A DNA stretch of 32,324 nucleotides, taken from NCBI GenBank assembly GCA_017467275.1, contig JAFTSN010000007.1, forward strand, positions 1 to 32,324, given 5' to 3'. A model generated the notes under the pieces. The model saw nothing but the letters and a program-made list of their open reading frames with translations. It did not search any database and was not told where the DNA came from. Position 1 is the stretch's first letter. Each line of letters starts with the position of its first letter. This document shows positions 6,612-14,725 of the stretch, one piece after another. Position numbers and translations under genes: made by a program. Origin of the DNA: Clostridia bacterium (lineage in GTDB: Bacteria; Bacillota; Clostridia; Christensenellales; Borkfalkiaceae).

Positions 6612-8060
6612 TTAATCTTCCTCCGTGCACGCGCCGCGAATCTCGGCAATCATGTCGCTTTTCAGCTTATGCAGCTTCTCCGAAAGATCCACCTTATATA
6701 GCTCGGGCATATCGAGACGGAGATATTCCTCCCAAAACGCCGAAAGCTCCCTTTTTGAGAATTCGCGCACCTCGGTGACCGTCGGGAAAGGGTAGACAAG
6801 CTCCCCGCCTTTAACGATCGTCTCAAGAAGGGGCACCGCTTTAATATCCTTGACCGTCGTGCGCTTCCACGTCTCGAGCGGATGGAAGATCGTGAGCGGT
6901 TTACTTTCGTCGACCGTTTCCTCGCGCAGAGTGATCAGATCGGCAATTGCCTTACCCGTCTTATTATGGTAGAGACGGTAGAGATTTTTAAAGGCGGGAT
7001 TGGTGATTTTTTCCGTGTTATCGGAAAGCTTGATTCTCGGAATCAGCTCGCCCTTTTCCCCCTCCGTTGCCGCAAGCTTATACACGCCGCCAAGCGCGGG
7101 CATTTCCTCGGAGGTGATAAGCTTCGTGCCCACACCCCAAAGATCGATCTTCGCGCCCTGCTGAAGCAGCGAGGAGATAGAGCGCTCGTCCAGATCGCCC
7201 GAGGCACAGATAAGAGTCTTTTCAAAGCCCGCTTCATCGAGCGCCTTTCTTGCACGCTTGGAAAGATAGGCGAAGTCGCCGCTATCTAAGCGAATCCCTT
7301 TGGGTTCATGTCCTGCCGCTTTAAGCTCTTGAAACACCCGTATGGCATTCGGAACGCCACTTTTAAGGGTGTCGTAGGTGTCAACGAGTAAGAGACAGTT
7401 ATCGGGATACGCCTTGGCGTAGGCGCTGAACGCCTCGTATTCGGTGGGATACCCCATGACCCAGCTATGCGCCATCGTGCCCGAAACGGGAACGTTAAAA
7501 AGCTGACCTGCAATCACGTTCGAGGTGGATGCGCAACCGCCGATGATTGCCGCACGCGCACCGTAGATCCCAGCGTCGGGAGCCTGCGCCCGACGTAGCC
7601 CGAATTCCATAACCGTACCTTTTCCCGCCGCGCGGCAGATTTTAGAGGATTTTGTGGCGATCAACGTTTGGTGATTGATGATATTCAAAAGTGCCGTTTC
7701 GGCAAATTGTGCTTGAATAAGGGGCGCCTTGACCGTCAAAATAGGCTCTCCAGGAAAGACGGGTTCTCCCTCCTTGACCGCATAGACGTCGCCCGTAAAG
7801 CGCATAGACTCAAGATACTCCAAAAAGCCCTCGTCAAAGAGCTTTAAAGAGCGCAGATAGGCAATATCCTCTTTGGAAAAACGCCAATTTAAGAGATAGT
7901 CTATCGCCTGCTCGAGACCTGCCGCCAACGAATAGGTGATGAGCTTATTCCGACGGAAAAACAGATCGAAAACCGCCTCGTCCTCGTGCTTATTCTGCTT
8001 ATAAAAGCCGTAACCCATCGTGAGCTGATATAAATCGGTGAGCAGTGTGAGATTTCTCAT
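6612..8060 (-). CDS. pncB: Nicotinate phosphoribosyltransferase
   Basis: Makes nicotinate mononucleotide from nicotinate and PRPP with ATP, the salvage entry to NAD. It begins LTLLTDLYQLTMGYGFYK, typical of the family. EFGLRRAQ precedes a Gly-rich segment, TMAHSWVM carries the histidine that is phosphorylated in the catalytic cycle, and GIRLDSGDFAYLS and GVGTKLITS are the phosphoribosyl-binding stretches. The length of 482 is normal. The start overlaps the lgt stop by 4 bp (ATGA), so translation is coupled. Its stop is 10 bp before lspA. No NAD-related regulator site is visible. Confidence 0.95.
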   Translation of the reverse strand: MRNLTLLTDLYQLTMGYGFYKQNKHEDEAVFDLFFRRNKLITYSLAAGLEQAIDYLLNWRFSKEDIAYLRSLKLFDEGFLEYLESMRFTGDVYAVKEGEPVFPGEPILTVKAPLIQAQFAETALLNIINHQTLIATKSSKICRAAGKGTVMEFGLRRAQAPDAGIYGARAAIIGGCASTSNVIAGQLFNVPVSGTMAHSWVMGYPTEYEAFSAYAKAYPDNCLLLVDTYDTLKSGVPNAIRVFQELKAAGHEPKGIRLDSGDFAYLSKRARKALDEAGFEKTLICASGDLDERSISSLLQQGAKIDLWGVGTKLITSEEMPALGGVYKLAATEGEKGELIPRIKLSDNTEKITNPAFKNLYRLYHNKTGKAIADLITLREETVDESKPLTIFHPLETWKRTTVKDIKAVPLLETIVKGGELVYPFPTVTEVREFSKRELSAFWEEYLRLDMPELYKVDLSEKLHKLKSDMIAEIRGACTEED

Positions 8061-9127
8061 TTCTCCTCCTCCCCGCCGTCCGTTTTTGTTTCGTCCTCTT
8101 GTTTTTTGTCCGCTTCCTTGGGCGGTTTTTCCTCATACATTTCAGGGTGAAGCTTGCACATTACGTTAATCTTATTAAAGTACGCCTTTTCAGACGGAGA
8201 GTCCTTGATATATTCCGTGATGCCGTAAGGATCGCCATTGAGGGAGCCGAAGAACACGCCCTCCTTTTTCTTATTGAGATAGAACATCACAATAAGAAGC
8301 GCCGTTCCCGCCACGCACATGAGAATGGACATAACGAGAGACCAAGGCACGCCGCCGCCCGAAAGGATATATTCGGGGTCGCGAAGCGGCTCCATGATCG
8401 AGCGGACCAGCCCATATTGAATGAAATACCAAGCCGTGATCACGCCGTTGGGTTTTTTGGGGTTTTTCCATGCGTAGACGAACATGAGCGCCGCGCCGAG
8501 CAGGTTAAAAAAGCTCTCGTAGAAAAAGAACGCATAGTGCCACGTGCCGCCCGAAATATCCGAGCCGCCGCCCGTGTTAAACAGTTTGGCGAACGTTAAG
8601 GTGAACGTCTGGAAACAGTTGCCGTCCGCAGTATTATTGATATACACCGCAAACGGGAAAAATTGAAGGCTTTCGTTCGTCACCTCCGCGCCGTAAACCT
8701 CTTGGTTAAAGAAGTTCCCCCAGCGGCCGATCGCCTGCGCAAGCAAAAGTCCGATCACGATACAGTCGCCCGCTCGGAAAAAGTTGACTTTTTTAAAATA
8801 GCTGACGAGCACAACGCTGATAACGCCGCCCAAAATGCCGCCGATAATGGAAAGACCGCCCGAGCGGATGGAATCAAGCGCGAACCATTCGGAGATAGGC
8901 AAACCGTCCGTGATGCAGTAAAAAAGTCGGGTCGTGAAAAGCGCCACGGGCAAAGTCACGCAAAAATAGGTCATGAACAGGTCAGTGGACATGTTTCTGC
9001 GCTTAAAAAGCAGGGAAATTACGAAAAAGGCGCATATCATGCCGAAGACGATCACAAGGGCGTAGGCATAGATACGGAAGCCGAAGATCGTAATACCCGG
9101 ATTATCGGCCAAAAGCGAATTAAACAT
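8057..9127 (-). CDS. lgt: Prolipoprotein diacylglyceryl transferase Lgt
   Basis: Membrane enzyme that moves a diacylglyceryl group from phosphatidylglycerol to the lipobox cysteine. About seven hydrophobic segments are visible. The signature IGRWGNFFNQE is at residues 133-143, and RSGGLSIIGG at 88-97 corresponds to the conserved GG..HGG segment. In E. coli the position equivalent to I96 is the essential H103, and other Gram-positive enzymes usually have His or Tyr there; Ile is odd. The protein is 356 residues with a polar Lys/Glu-rich tail of about 40. The ATG at 9127 has AGGAGA 8 bases upstream. It is the first gene of the operon that also holds pncB and lspA. Confidence 0.95.
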   Translation of the reverse strand: MFNSLLADNPGITIFGFRIYAYALVIVFGMICAFFVISLLFKRRNMSTDLFMTYFCVTLPVALFTTRLFYCITDGLPISEWFALDSIRSGGLSIIGGILGGVISVVLVSYFKKVNFFRAGDCIVIGLLLAQAIGRWGNFFNQEVYGAEVTNESLQFFPFAVYINNTADGNCFQTFTLTFAKLFNTGGGSDISGGTWHYAFFFYESFFNLLGAALMFVYAWKNPKKPNGVITAWYFIQYGLVRSIMEPLRDPEYILSGGGVPWSLVMSILMCVAGTALLIVMFYLNKKKEGVFFGSLNGDPYGITEYIKDSPSEKAYFNKINVMCKLHPEMYEEKPPKEADKKQEDETKTDGGEEEK

Positions 9128-9181
9128 CTTGTTTTCTCCTAATTCAGCTCTAAAAGAGCGAAGACTTGGCTGTCTTTTTCC

Positions 9182-9210
9182 ATTATAGCACAAAATCAAA
9201 AAACCGTCAA
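9182..9210 (-). promoter_or_regulatory. lgt operon promoter
   Basis: TTGACG (9210-9205), 17-bp spacer, TATAAT (9187-9182). The -35 hexamer is part of the folT terminator stem (9205-9224), so terminator and promoter share bases. Confidence 0.85.
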
Positions 9211-9231
9211 GGCTTGCCCCGACGATTTTTT
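9198..9231. terminator. Terminator behind folT, overlapping the lgt -35
   Basis: CGTCGGGG and CCTTGACG form a stem with two G-T pairs and a CAAG loop (9205-9224). A T-run follows on the minus strand (9204-9199), and another T-run follows on the plus strand (9226-9231). Confidence 0.75.
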
Positions 9232-9254
9232 AAAATTACCGTTGTTCTTTTCTT

Positions 9255-9992
9255 TTATTTTATTTTGATTTTCAGCCCCTTAATGGAATTCACTGCGGAA
9301 ACAAAAAACAAAAACGCCACCGTATTCACGACGTTGTTAATAATACACAAACGGATAATCAGGCGATAAAAAATATACCAAACATAGGTAACCTCTCCGA
9401 TATAGACGCCAAACACCTTGGCAAACCCGTTTTTTAACGTTTTAAACGCAAGCTTTTTAACATATTTATTGTAGATATAATACCCGCCCGTTTCTATCCC
9501 CACCGAACAGACAAATAAAACAATCACGGAAACAATCAATGCCTTTATGTAAACACCGCCTCTGCATTTAATTGTTACATTGCACATAATCATTCCCGAA
9601 ATAAACCCCGCAAAGGCTTTGGAGAGTCCCACCCAAGGGAAATAGGGAAATCCACGGCTCGTAAAAAGCAAATAGCATAAAAGGTCGCCGATAAAGGCTA
9701 TGGAGAAGCCGTAAACGGGTCCAAATACCGCGCCCGACAAAAGACACAATGCTAAACAGAGCGAGATTACATCCGTACTTCCTCCTATCAACACGGGATT
9801 GGGAACCGTAAGAAAACCGTTTAAAACCGTGCATAATGCCGTCATCATGGCAACGTAAGCAATTTGTCTGCCCATCGATTTTTGAGAAAGGATAAATTCG
9901 GAAAAAAACATTTTCCGAATCCGCTCCTTTAAGAGAGGCTTCTCTTGGGAAAAAGTCTCCGACGTATTAATCCGATCGCTTTTGTAATTCAT
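9255..9992 (-). CDS. folT: ECF transporter substrate-binding membrane protein, probably folate (FolT-like)
   Basis: Membrane S component of an energy-coupling factor transporter, which borrows the shared EcfA/EcfA'/EcfT module encoded elsewhere. It has about six hydrophobic segments, with the AYVAMMTALCTVLN helix after a polar N-terminal stretch of about 40 residues, and the segment FPWVGLSKAFAGFISGMI, which recurs in folate-type S components. At 245 residues it is longer than the usual 170-200. The substrate call rests mainly on the tetrahydrofolate riboswitch directly upstream. No strong Shine-Dalgarno sequence precedes the ATG, because the riboswitch terminator and its T-run end only 4 bases before it. 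It is a single-gene unit with its own terminator. Confidence 0.88.
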   Translation of the reverse strand: MNYKSDRINTSETFSQEKPLLKERIRKMFFSEFILSQKSMGRQIAYVAMMTALCTVLNGFLTVPNPVLIGGSTDVISLCLALCLLSGAVFGPVYGFSIAFIGDLLCYLLFTSRGFPYFPWVGLSKAFAGFISGMIMCNVTIKCRGGVYIKALIVSVIVLFVCSVGIETGGYYIYNKYVKKLAFKTLKNGFAKVFGVYIGEVTYVWYIFYRLIIRLCIINNVVNTVAFLFFVSAVNSIKGLKIKIK

Positions 9993-9996
9993 AAAA

Positions 9997-10025
9997 CAAA
10001 AAAACCTCCGCTATAAACGAGAGGT
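9997..10025 (-). terminator. Riboswitch-controlled terminator before folT
   Basis: ACCTC (10025-10021) pairs with GAGGT (10008-10004) around a loop, followed by TTTTTTT (10003-9997). It stands between the THF aptamer and the folT start codon at 9992, where an expression platform is expected. Confidence 0.8.
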
Positions 10026-10044
10026 CCGCAAAATTGGGCGGGAG

Positions 10045-10157
10045 AGAGTCTCCCCGTTCTTCAAGCGGACGCGCCACAGCACCGCAGAAAGTTTTCCCTT
10101 CTTTCGTCCACCGACAACGTCCCGTTCGGTGACACTTTACGCGCTTATGGCTACTCT
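10045..10157 (-). promoter_or_regulatory. Tetrahydrofolate (THF) riboswitch aptamer
   Basis: The minus-strand RNA carries the conserved blocks of the class: AGAGTAG at the 5' end, GCGCGTAAAGTG, CGGGACGTTGTC, GGTGGACGAAAG, TGCGGTGCTGTGG and a 3' ACTCT that closes P1 with the 5' AGAGT. THF riboswitches in Clostridia typically precede folT-type transporter genes, and here folT follows directly. Binding of reduced folate would favour the terminator at 9997-10025 and switch off uptake. Confidence 0.88.
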
Positions 10158-10167
10158 ATTGCTATCT

Positions 10168-10196
10168 ATTATAATACGCAAAACGGAAGAAATCAA
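10168..10196 (-). promoter_or_regulatory. folT/riboswitch promoter
   Basis: TTGATT (10196-10191), 17-bp spacer, TATAAT (10173-10168), placed about 10 bases before the aptamer begins. Confidence 0.8.
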
Positions 10197-10259
10197 GCGT
10201 TTTAACGCGTTTTCCAAAAAAATACATAAAATAGGAAAGATAAGCCCAAACTTTTTATC

Positions 10260-10946
10260 ATGGGACTGATCTTTATCCGTACGGTAATTATATTTGTAAC
10301 TCTCCTATTCGTCTTGCGCTTAATGGGCAAACGTCAGATTGGAGAAATGCAACCCTTTGAGCTCGTGATCACACTGATCATTGCCGATCTCGCCTGCATT
10401 CCCATGGCGGATACGACGATCCCCTTACTTTACGGAATCGTTGCGATTGCAACCATTTTTCTGTTGCATCAGATCGTCTGCATTCTCGATCTCACGTTCA
10501 AGCCCATGAAAAAAATTTTAAGCGGCTCGCCGAGTATCGTCGTCAATAAAAACGGGATTGACAATTCACAGCTAAAAAAGAACAATCTCGACGTTTCCGA
10601 CCTTATAGAATCCTTGCGGGGCGCAGGCTACTTCTCTCTTGATTCCGTCGATTACGCACTCTATGAAGCAAACGGCTCCTTTTCCGCTCTGCCCAAGCCC
10701 GACTATGAATCGCGGCAAAACTCTCTGCCCGTCGTGATCGTGGACGAGGGTAAGTTCGAGGAAAAAAACATAGCCCTTACCAAGCGAACGAAGTCCTACT
10801 ATTTAGATATTTTAAAAGCACACGGCTGCAAGAGCGAAAAAAAAGCGCTCGTTTTTACCGTGGACGGAAACGGGCGAGTTTATCTGCAAAAAATGGGCGA
10901 GAAATTCGAGGCGTTTGAGCTGAATTGGGAGGAAAAATTATGGTAA
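10260..10946 (+). CDS. DUF421 membrane protein (YetF-like)
   Basis: 228 residues. The N-terminal third has three hydrophobic segments with the family hallmark LRLMGKRQIGEMQPFELVITLIIADLA at about residues 20-46. The rest is a soluble two-part domain (NLDVSDLIESLRGAGYFSLDSVDYALYE) that is thought to face the cytoplasm. The biochemical role is not settled; relatives in Bacillus are spore or general membrane proteins. The ATG at 10260 is the only start that keeps the conserved beginning, but no Shine-Dalgarno sequence stands at normal distance (AGGAAAG is about 20 bases away). It overlaps the DUF4363 gene by 7 bp, which supports a functional pair. It is transcribed divergently from folT. Confidence 0.9.
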   Translation: MGLIFIRTVIIFVTLLFVLRLMGKRQIGEMQPFELVITLIIADLACIPMADTTIPLLYGIVAIATIFLLHQIVCILDLTFKPMKKILSGSPSIVVNKNGIDNSQLKKNNLDVSDLIESLRGAGYFSLDSVDYALYEANGSFSALPKPDYESRQNSLPVVIVDEGKFEEKNIALTKRTKSYYLDILKAHGCKSEKKALVFTVDGNGRVYLQKMGEKFEAFELNWEEKLW

Positions 10947-11317
10947 AAACCTTAACGAGTATTTTTGTGACGATCGCGCTCATTTTCGGTATTTCCTATT
11001 GGGAAATTACGCACGTGAAAAAGACCTTTGCGCAGTTCGATTCCGCACTTACCGCGCTATATAAAAAAGCGGAGAGCGGCGAAGCAACCTATGAAGACGG
11101 AAGTGCGATCCGCACGTTTTGGCGCAACAAAAAACGGACCCTGCACGTTTGGCTCCCTCATACGAGCATTGAAAACGTTGACTATCAGCTTGGAGAAGCC
11201 CTCGGGTATCTATATGAGCGCAAATTCGACGACGCACTACCCAAAATAGAGGTTTTGATCGAGATCTGCAAGCGAATCCCCCGCACCTATTCCATTCGTC
11301 TGGAAAATATTTTTTAA
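10940..11317 (+). CDS. DUF4363 family protein
   Basis: 125 residues: one N-terminal hydrophobic helix (about 4-20) and then a soluble, mostly helical domain with conserved Trp in FWRNKKRTLHVWLPH. The pattern and its place right after DUF421 fit DUF4363, a small family usually found in that pair in Clostridia and Bacillus. The function is unknown. The ATG at 10940 has GGGAGG 8 bases upstream, inside the DUF421 gene; the overlap with the DUF421 stop is 7 bp. A strong terminator follows the stop by 6 bp. Confidence 0.82.
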   Translation: MVKTLTSIFVTIALIFGISYWEITHVKKTFAQFDSALTALYKKAESGEATYEDGSAIRTFWRNKKRTLHVWLPHTSIENVDYQLGEALGYLYERKFDDALPKIEVLIEICKRIPRTYSIRLENIF

Positions 11318-11323
11318 AAAATT

Positions 11324-11353
11324 ATCCTCCGCCCGATTGAGCGGAGGATTTTT
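11324..11353. terminator. Bidirectional terminator between DUF4363 and lacZ
   Basis: Nine-base stem ATCCTCCGC/GCGGAGGAT with an 8-base loop. T-runs follow on the plus strand (11350-11353) and, after two bases, on the minus strand. It serves the convergent DUF4363 and lacZ genes. Confidence 0.9.
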
Positions 11354-11357
11354 GCTT

Positions 11358-14195
11358 TTATTTTGCGAAAAGATCAAAGGAGAATTCGATTTTTCGCTCG
11401 ATTATACGATATTTCACGTCGAGCTCAGGTCCGCACGCCGCGGAGCCGACGCCGCAGTTCCGATAGTCGACGTATAACCAAACGTCGCCCGTATCCACCA
11501 TTTCGTAATCGTGCTTTTTATACGCTTTGACCGCAAACGGAGCCACGGAGAAAGAGAAATTCTTTGCGCTCTGCACCTCAACAGTGTGCTCGCCCGAACA
11601 CAGGCAAACCCGACGGCTGTCGACGTGAGCCCCGTTCTCCTGCGGTTTCGTGTAATGCACGTACATTTCTCCGACCGTCTGTTTATACAGACCGACGGGT
11701 GCGGCAAGCTTGCGATCCTCGTAGGCTTCCACCGTGCCTCTACCGAAATATTCAACGTTTTTAAGCGAGCCGTCAAGCTTGAATTCAAAGCCGATACGGG
11801 GCAATTCGGGTACCCATTCTCGGACGTCGGCAGTAAGGCTCACGCCTATGCCGTTCCCAAAAAACGCATAGGTCACGCAAACGGTTGCAAGCGGACTTCT
11901 TCCCGCCGTGACCAACACGCCGTTTGCAATCACCTTATTTTCCGCAAGCTCGATCGAGCGGCAGAAAAACTTCGCCGTCGTGAAGCCGTAGACCCCCTTA
12001 AGCCACGTCGCCCTCACGTCGTTATCCGTTCTCGCTCGGTAGACGTTGAGCTCGACGGGCTTTTCTATCAGCTCCTTGCCATCCACCTGATAGGAGGCGA
12101 GACGTCCTTTTTGATCGACCGTCGCTTCATAGCTTTCGCCTTTGACCAACACACAGCCGTTTTCCTTTTTAAGCGCTATAGTGCCCTTTTTCTCACGCAG
12201 AGGCAGCGCCTCTTTCACGACCGTCTGACATGAGGAGACGTATTCCCCGTCCTTTTCAAAGAAGAAATTGACGGTCACGTAGCCCGAATATTCATCGGTG
12301 TTGACAAATATCTTTTTCTCGCCGCGAGCGGGGATTCCCGTCACGTCCACAGAAAACGACTTGACTGCCACGCCGTTGACCTCTATTTTGCAGGTGCAAG
12401 AAAGATCGTCGAGGGAGAGGAAATCCCGTCTGTTTCTGACGATATACGCCCCCTCCTCCGTCACCACGCACGCAGGCGCATATACCTCTGCCACCTCTTT
12501 CAAGGAAGAATGCGGCGTTCTGTCCGTGTTCACGAGCCCATCCACGCAGAAATTCCCGTCCGTATGCTCTCCCTCAGCCTCACCGAAATCACCGCCATAG
12601 AGAAGCTTTTCGCCGTCGCGGACGGTGTGATCGCACCATTCCCAAACGAATGCGCCGCAGAGTTCCTCACGCGCATAAATGAGTTCCCAATAGTTCTTTA
12701 CGTCACCGCAGGAATTCCCCATTGCGTGTGTGTATTCGCAAAGGACGTAGGGCTTTTGCATGCCCTTTTCAAGGTCCGCCTGCATAACGGGAACGGAGGG
12801 ATACATCTTGCTCGAAAAATCAAGCCAAGGCGTGTTAAACCACCCCTCGGGGTCCTGATAGACAATGGCTTCATAGTGAATGGGGCGATTGTCCACCGAT
12901 TTCAAATACTTCGCCATGGCGATAAAATTCTCGCCCCAGCCCGCCTCGTTGCCGAGCGACCAAACGACAACGCTCGAACGGTTTTTATCACGCGCATACA
13001 TACGCTCCGCGCGATGAACGAACACGTCCGCCCACGCGGGATCCTCCGCAATCAGGCGAGTGCCCTCATAGCCATAACCTCCCTCGTGCTGGGTTAAGCC
13101 GTGCATTTCCATATCTGCCTCGACCATGAGATAAATTCCGTAAATATCGCAGAGCACGGGAAGCAACGGGTGCGGCGGATAATGCGAGGTGCGAACTGCG
13201 TTAATATTATATTTTTTGAAAAGCTTCAAGTCCTTTTCAAGGTCCTCGATTCCCTCCGTATAGCCCTTATCTGCCGTCATGGAATGACGGTTCACTCCCT
13301 TGAATTTGACGGGTTTGCCGTTGATTTTAAACACCGTGCCGTCCGTCTCCACTTGGCGAATCCCCACGTATTCGCGAATATATTCGCCGTTTGCGAAAAT
13401 GACGAGGGTGTATAATTCGGGCGTCTCACTCGTCCAAAGCTTGGCGTTTTTCACCGCAAAAGTCGCACTTTCGCCGCTTGCTGTCCCGATCAGCTCATCC
13501 TTATAATACAGCTCGATTTCACAAGGAGAATCGGCGTTAAACGCGACCATGCCCCCATCGTCCGTTACTTTAGTCGTAATTTTATAATCGCGCAGATGCC
13601 CCTCGGGACGGCGCAGGATATAAGCGTCGCGGAAGATCCCCGACATGCGCAGCTTATCTTGATCCTCCAAATAGGTTGCCGAACTCCATTTAAAGACAAC
13701 GGCACGAATCTTATTATTTTTCGTAAGATAATCGGTGATATCAAATTCAGCGGTGCAATGTGAAACCGTTGAATAGCCGACAAAGACGCCGTTGACGAAA
13801 AGATAGATACAGCTATCCACGCCCTCAAAATTTATGTAGTAACGACCCGATTTTTCCTCGACGTTATAATCCGTTTCATAAATCCCGCAAGCATTTTCAA
13901 AATCAATAAACGGAGGACGAACGGGAATAGGATAAACGACGTTTAAATATCTATGCTTATCATACCCCCGCATCTGCCAGCAAAAAGGCACCTCCTCCTC
14001 TTTATAAAGCGGAATGGTTTCCGCATTTTCGGGAAGAGAGGGAAAATGGGCGAATCGCCACGTTTTGAGCATGTCCACAAACGGAGAATCGCTTTTATTG
14101 AACGTGAAGTTTTTATCTGCAAACGGGATATAATAACTTCTGGGTTTTACTGCGTTTACTTGAGAAACAATAGACTCGTGATACTCGAAATTCAT
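11358..14195 (-). CDS. lacZ: Beta-galactosidase, glycoside hydrolase family 2 (LacZ type)
   Basis: Hydrolyses terminal beta-D-galactosides, such as lactose. The order of domains is the GH2 one: a sugar-binding jelly-roll at the N-terminus, an immunoglobulin-like domain, the TIM barrel (about 290-580) and beta-rich domains including a small-chain-like C-terminus. FKGVNRHSMTADKG (298-311) is a family signature. E417 in VWSLGNEAGWG is the acid/base and E487 in YVLCEYTHAMGNS is the nucleophile. The length of 945 is slightly short of the E. coli enzyme (1,023). No signal peptide, so it is cytoplasmic and needs a transporter for the sugar. A perfect sigma-A promoter precedes it and no operator repeat is obvious. 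It is a single-gene unit. Confidence 0.96.
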   Translation of the reverse strand: MNFEYHESIVSQVNAVKPRSYYIPFADKNFTFNKSDSPFVDMLKTWRFAHFPSLPENAETIPLYKEEEVPFCWQMRGYDKHRYLNVVYPIPVRPPFIDFENACGIYETDYNVEEKSGRYYINFEGVDSCIYLFVNGVFVGYSTVSHCTAEFDITDYLTKNNKIRAVVFKWSSATYLEDQDKLRMSGIFRDAYILRRPEGHLRDYKITTKVTDDGGMVAFNADSPCEIELYYKDELIGTASGESATFAVKNAKLWTSETPELYTLVIFANGEYIREYVGIRQVETDGTVFKINGKPVKFKGVNRHSMTADKGYTEGIEDLEKDLKLFKKYNINAVRTSHYPPHPLLPVLCDIYGIYLMVEADMEMHGLTQHEGGYGYEGTRLIAEDPAWADVFVHRAERMYARDKNRSSVVVWSLGNEAGWGENFIAMAKYLKSVDNRPIHYEAIVYQDPEGWFNTPWLDFSSKMYPSVPVMQADLEKGMQKPYVLCEYTHAMGNSCGDVKNYWELIYAREELCGAFVWEWCDHTVRDGEKLLYGGDFGEAEGEHTDGNFCVDGLVNTDRTPHSSLKEVAEVYAPACVVTEEGAYIVRNRRDFLSLDDLSCTCKIEVNGVAVKSFSVDVTGIPARGEKKIFVNTDEYSGYVTVNFFFEKDGEYVSSCQTVVKEALPLREKKGTIALKKENGCVLVKGESYEATVDQKGRLASYQVDGKELIEKPVELNVYRARTDNDVRATWLKGVYGFTTAKFFCRSIELAENKVIANGVLVTAGRSPLATVCVTYAFFGNGIGVSLTADVREWVPELPRIGFEFKLDGSLKNVEYFGRGTVEAYEDRKLAAPVGLYKQTVGEMYVHYTKPQENGAHVDSRRVCLCSGEHTVEVQSAKNFSFSVAPFAVKAYKKHDYEMVDTGDVWLYVDYRNCGVGSAACGPELDVKYRIIERKIEFSFDLFAK

Positions 14196-14252
14196 AACTG
14201 TCCTTTTTCGGTCTTCGTGATTTTTAAAAGCTTTGGACCGACTGTTAAAATA

Positions 14253-14281
14253 ATTATAACATACCGCCGCTTGGTTGTCAA
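14253..14281 (-). promoter_or_regulatory. lacZ promoter
   Basis: Perfect consensus: TTGACA (14281-14276), 17-bp spacer, TATAAT (14258-14253). The start codon at 14195 has AAAGGAC upstream. No repeat that looks like a repressor site overlaps it. Confidence 0.9.
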
Positions 14282-14335
14282 GGTATCGACAAAGAATGAA
14301 CCAAAAAATGCAATATTTTCCATATATAACTGCAA

Positions 14336-14365
14336 TGAAAAGACGGCGGACAAACGTCCGCCGTC
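14336..14365 (-). terminator. Terminator after the Cys-rich gene
   Basis: Ten-base GC-rich stem GACGGCGGAC/GTCCGCCGTC (14342-14365) followed on the minus strand by TTTTC. It ends the transcript of 14375-14644. Confidence 0.85.
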
Positions 14366-14374
14366 AAAGTCTCT

Positions 14375-14644
14375 TTAATCGTTCCAGCTGTTATAGCTTC
14401 GTCTGTTGCAAGAATACGCTCTGCCGTTACAGCCCCCAGAATTATAGCCGTTTGTATTCCAAGCCGTGGCGCAGCCGCTACAATGGCAATGGCAACAGCG
14501 GTTACAAGTGTTACCGCAGCCGTTGTTATAGCCGCAGCCGTTATCGGTCAAAGCAGTAATCAGCGAATGGAGCAGATTGTAAACGTATCTACAATCGTTG
14601 TTACGGGTATTCGTATTCCAATTATTACAAGTGTTACAACACAT
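14375..14644 (-). CDS. Cys/Asn-rich small protein
   Basis: 89 residues containing 14 cysteines and about 20 asparagines. It begins MCCNTCNNWNTNTRNN, carries a hydrophobic LLHSLITALT segment at about 24-33, and has a dense cluster CNRCCHCHCSGC near residue 50. No known family is recognised. Similar Cys-dense short proteins in Firmicutes are often spore coat, exported disulfide or metal-binding proteins, but nothing proves any of these. A real gene is supported by AGAGGAC 9 bases before the ATG, a -10-like element further up and a strong terminator 10 bp after the stop. The CHC repeat pattern is unlike a random shadow. It follows the DUF2828 gene on the same strand. Confidence 0.7.
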   Translation of the reverse strand: MCCNTCNNWNTNTRNNDCRYVYNLLHSLITALTDNGCGYNNGCGNTCNRCCHCHCSGCATAWNTNGYNSGGCNGRAYSCNRRSYNSWND

Positions 14645-14690
14645 AACTTCAAAGTCCTCTTACGTAATTTAAGGCAAGCGCCTCATAGTT

Positions 14691-14702
14691 TATTATATGC
14701 GG
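14691..14702 (-). promoter_or_regulatory. Candidate promoter of the Cys-rich gene, -10 resembles SigE/SigK
   Basis: The minus strand reads GCATATAATA before the gene. It contains TATAAT and also fits the published sporulation -10 consensus of SigK (GCATANNNTA) and the SigE form CATAYANT. No convincing -35 of either class was found at the correct spacing, so the sigma factor is open. Confidence 0.4.
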
Positions 14703-14725
14703 ACTTTTCCGTTTTTCGTTCTTGT

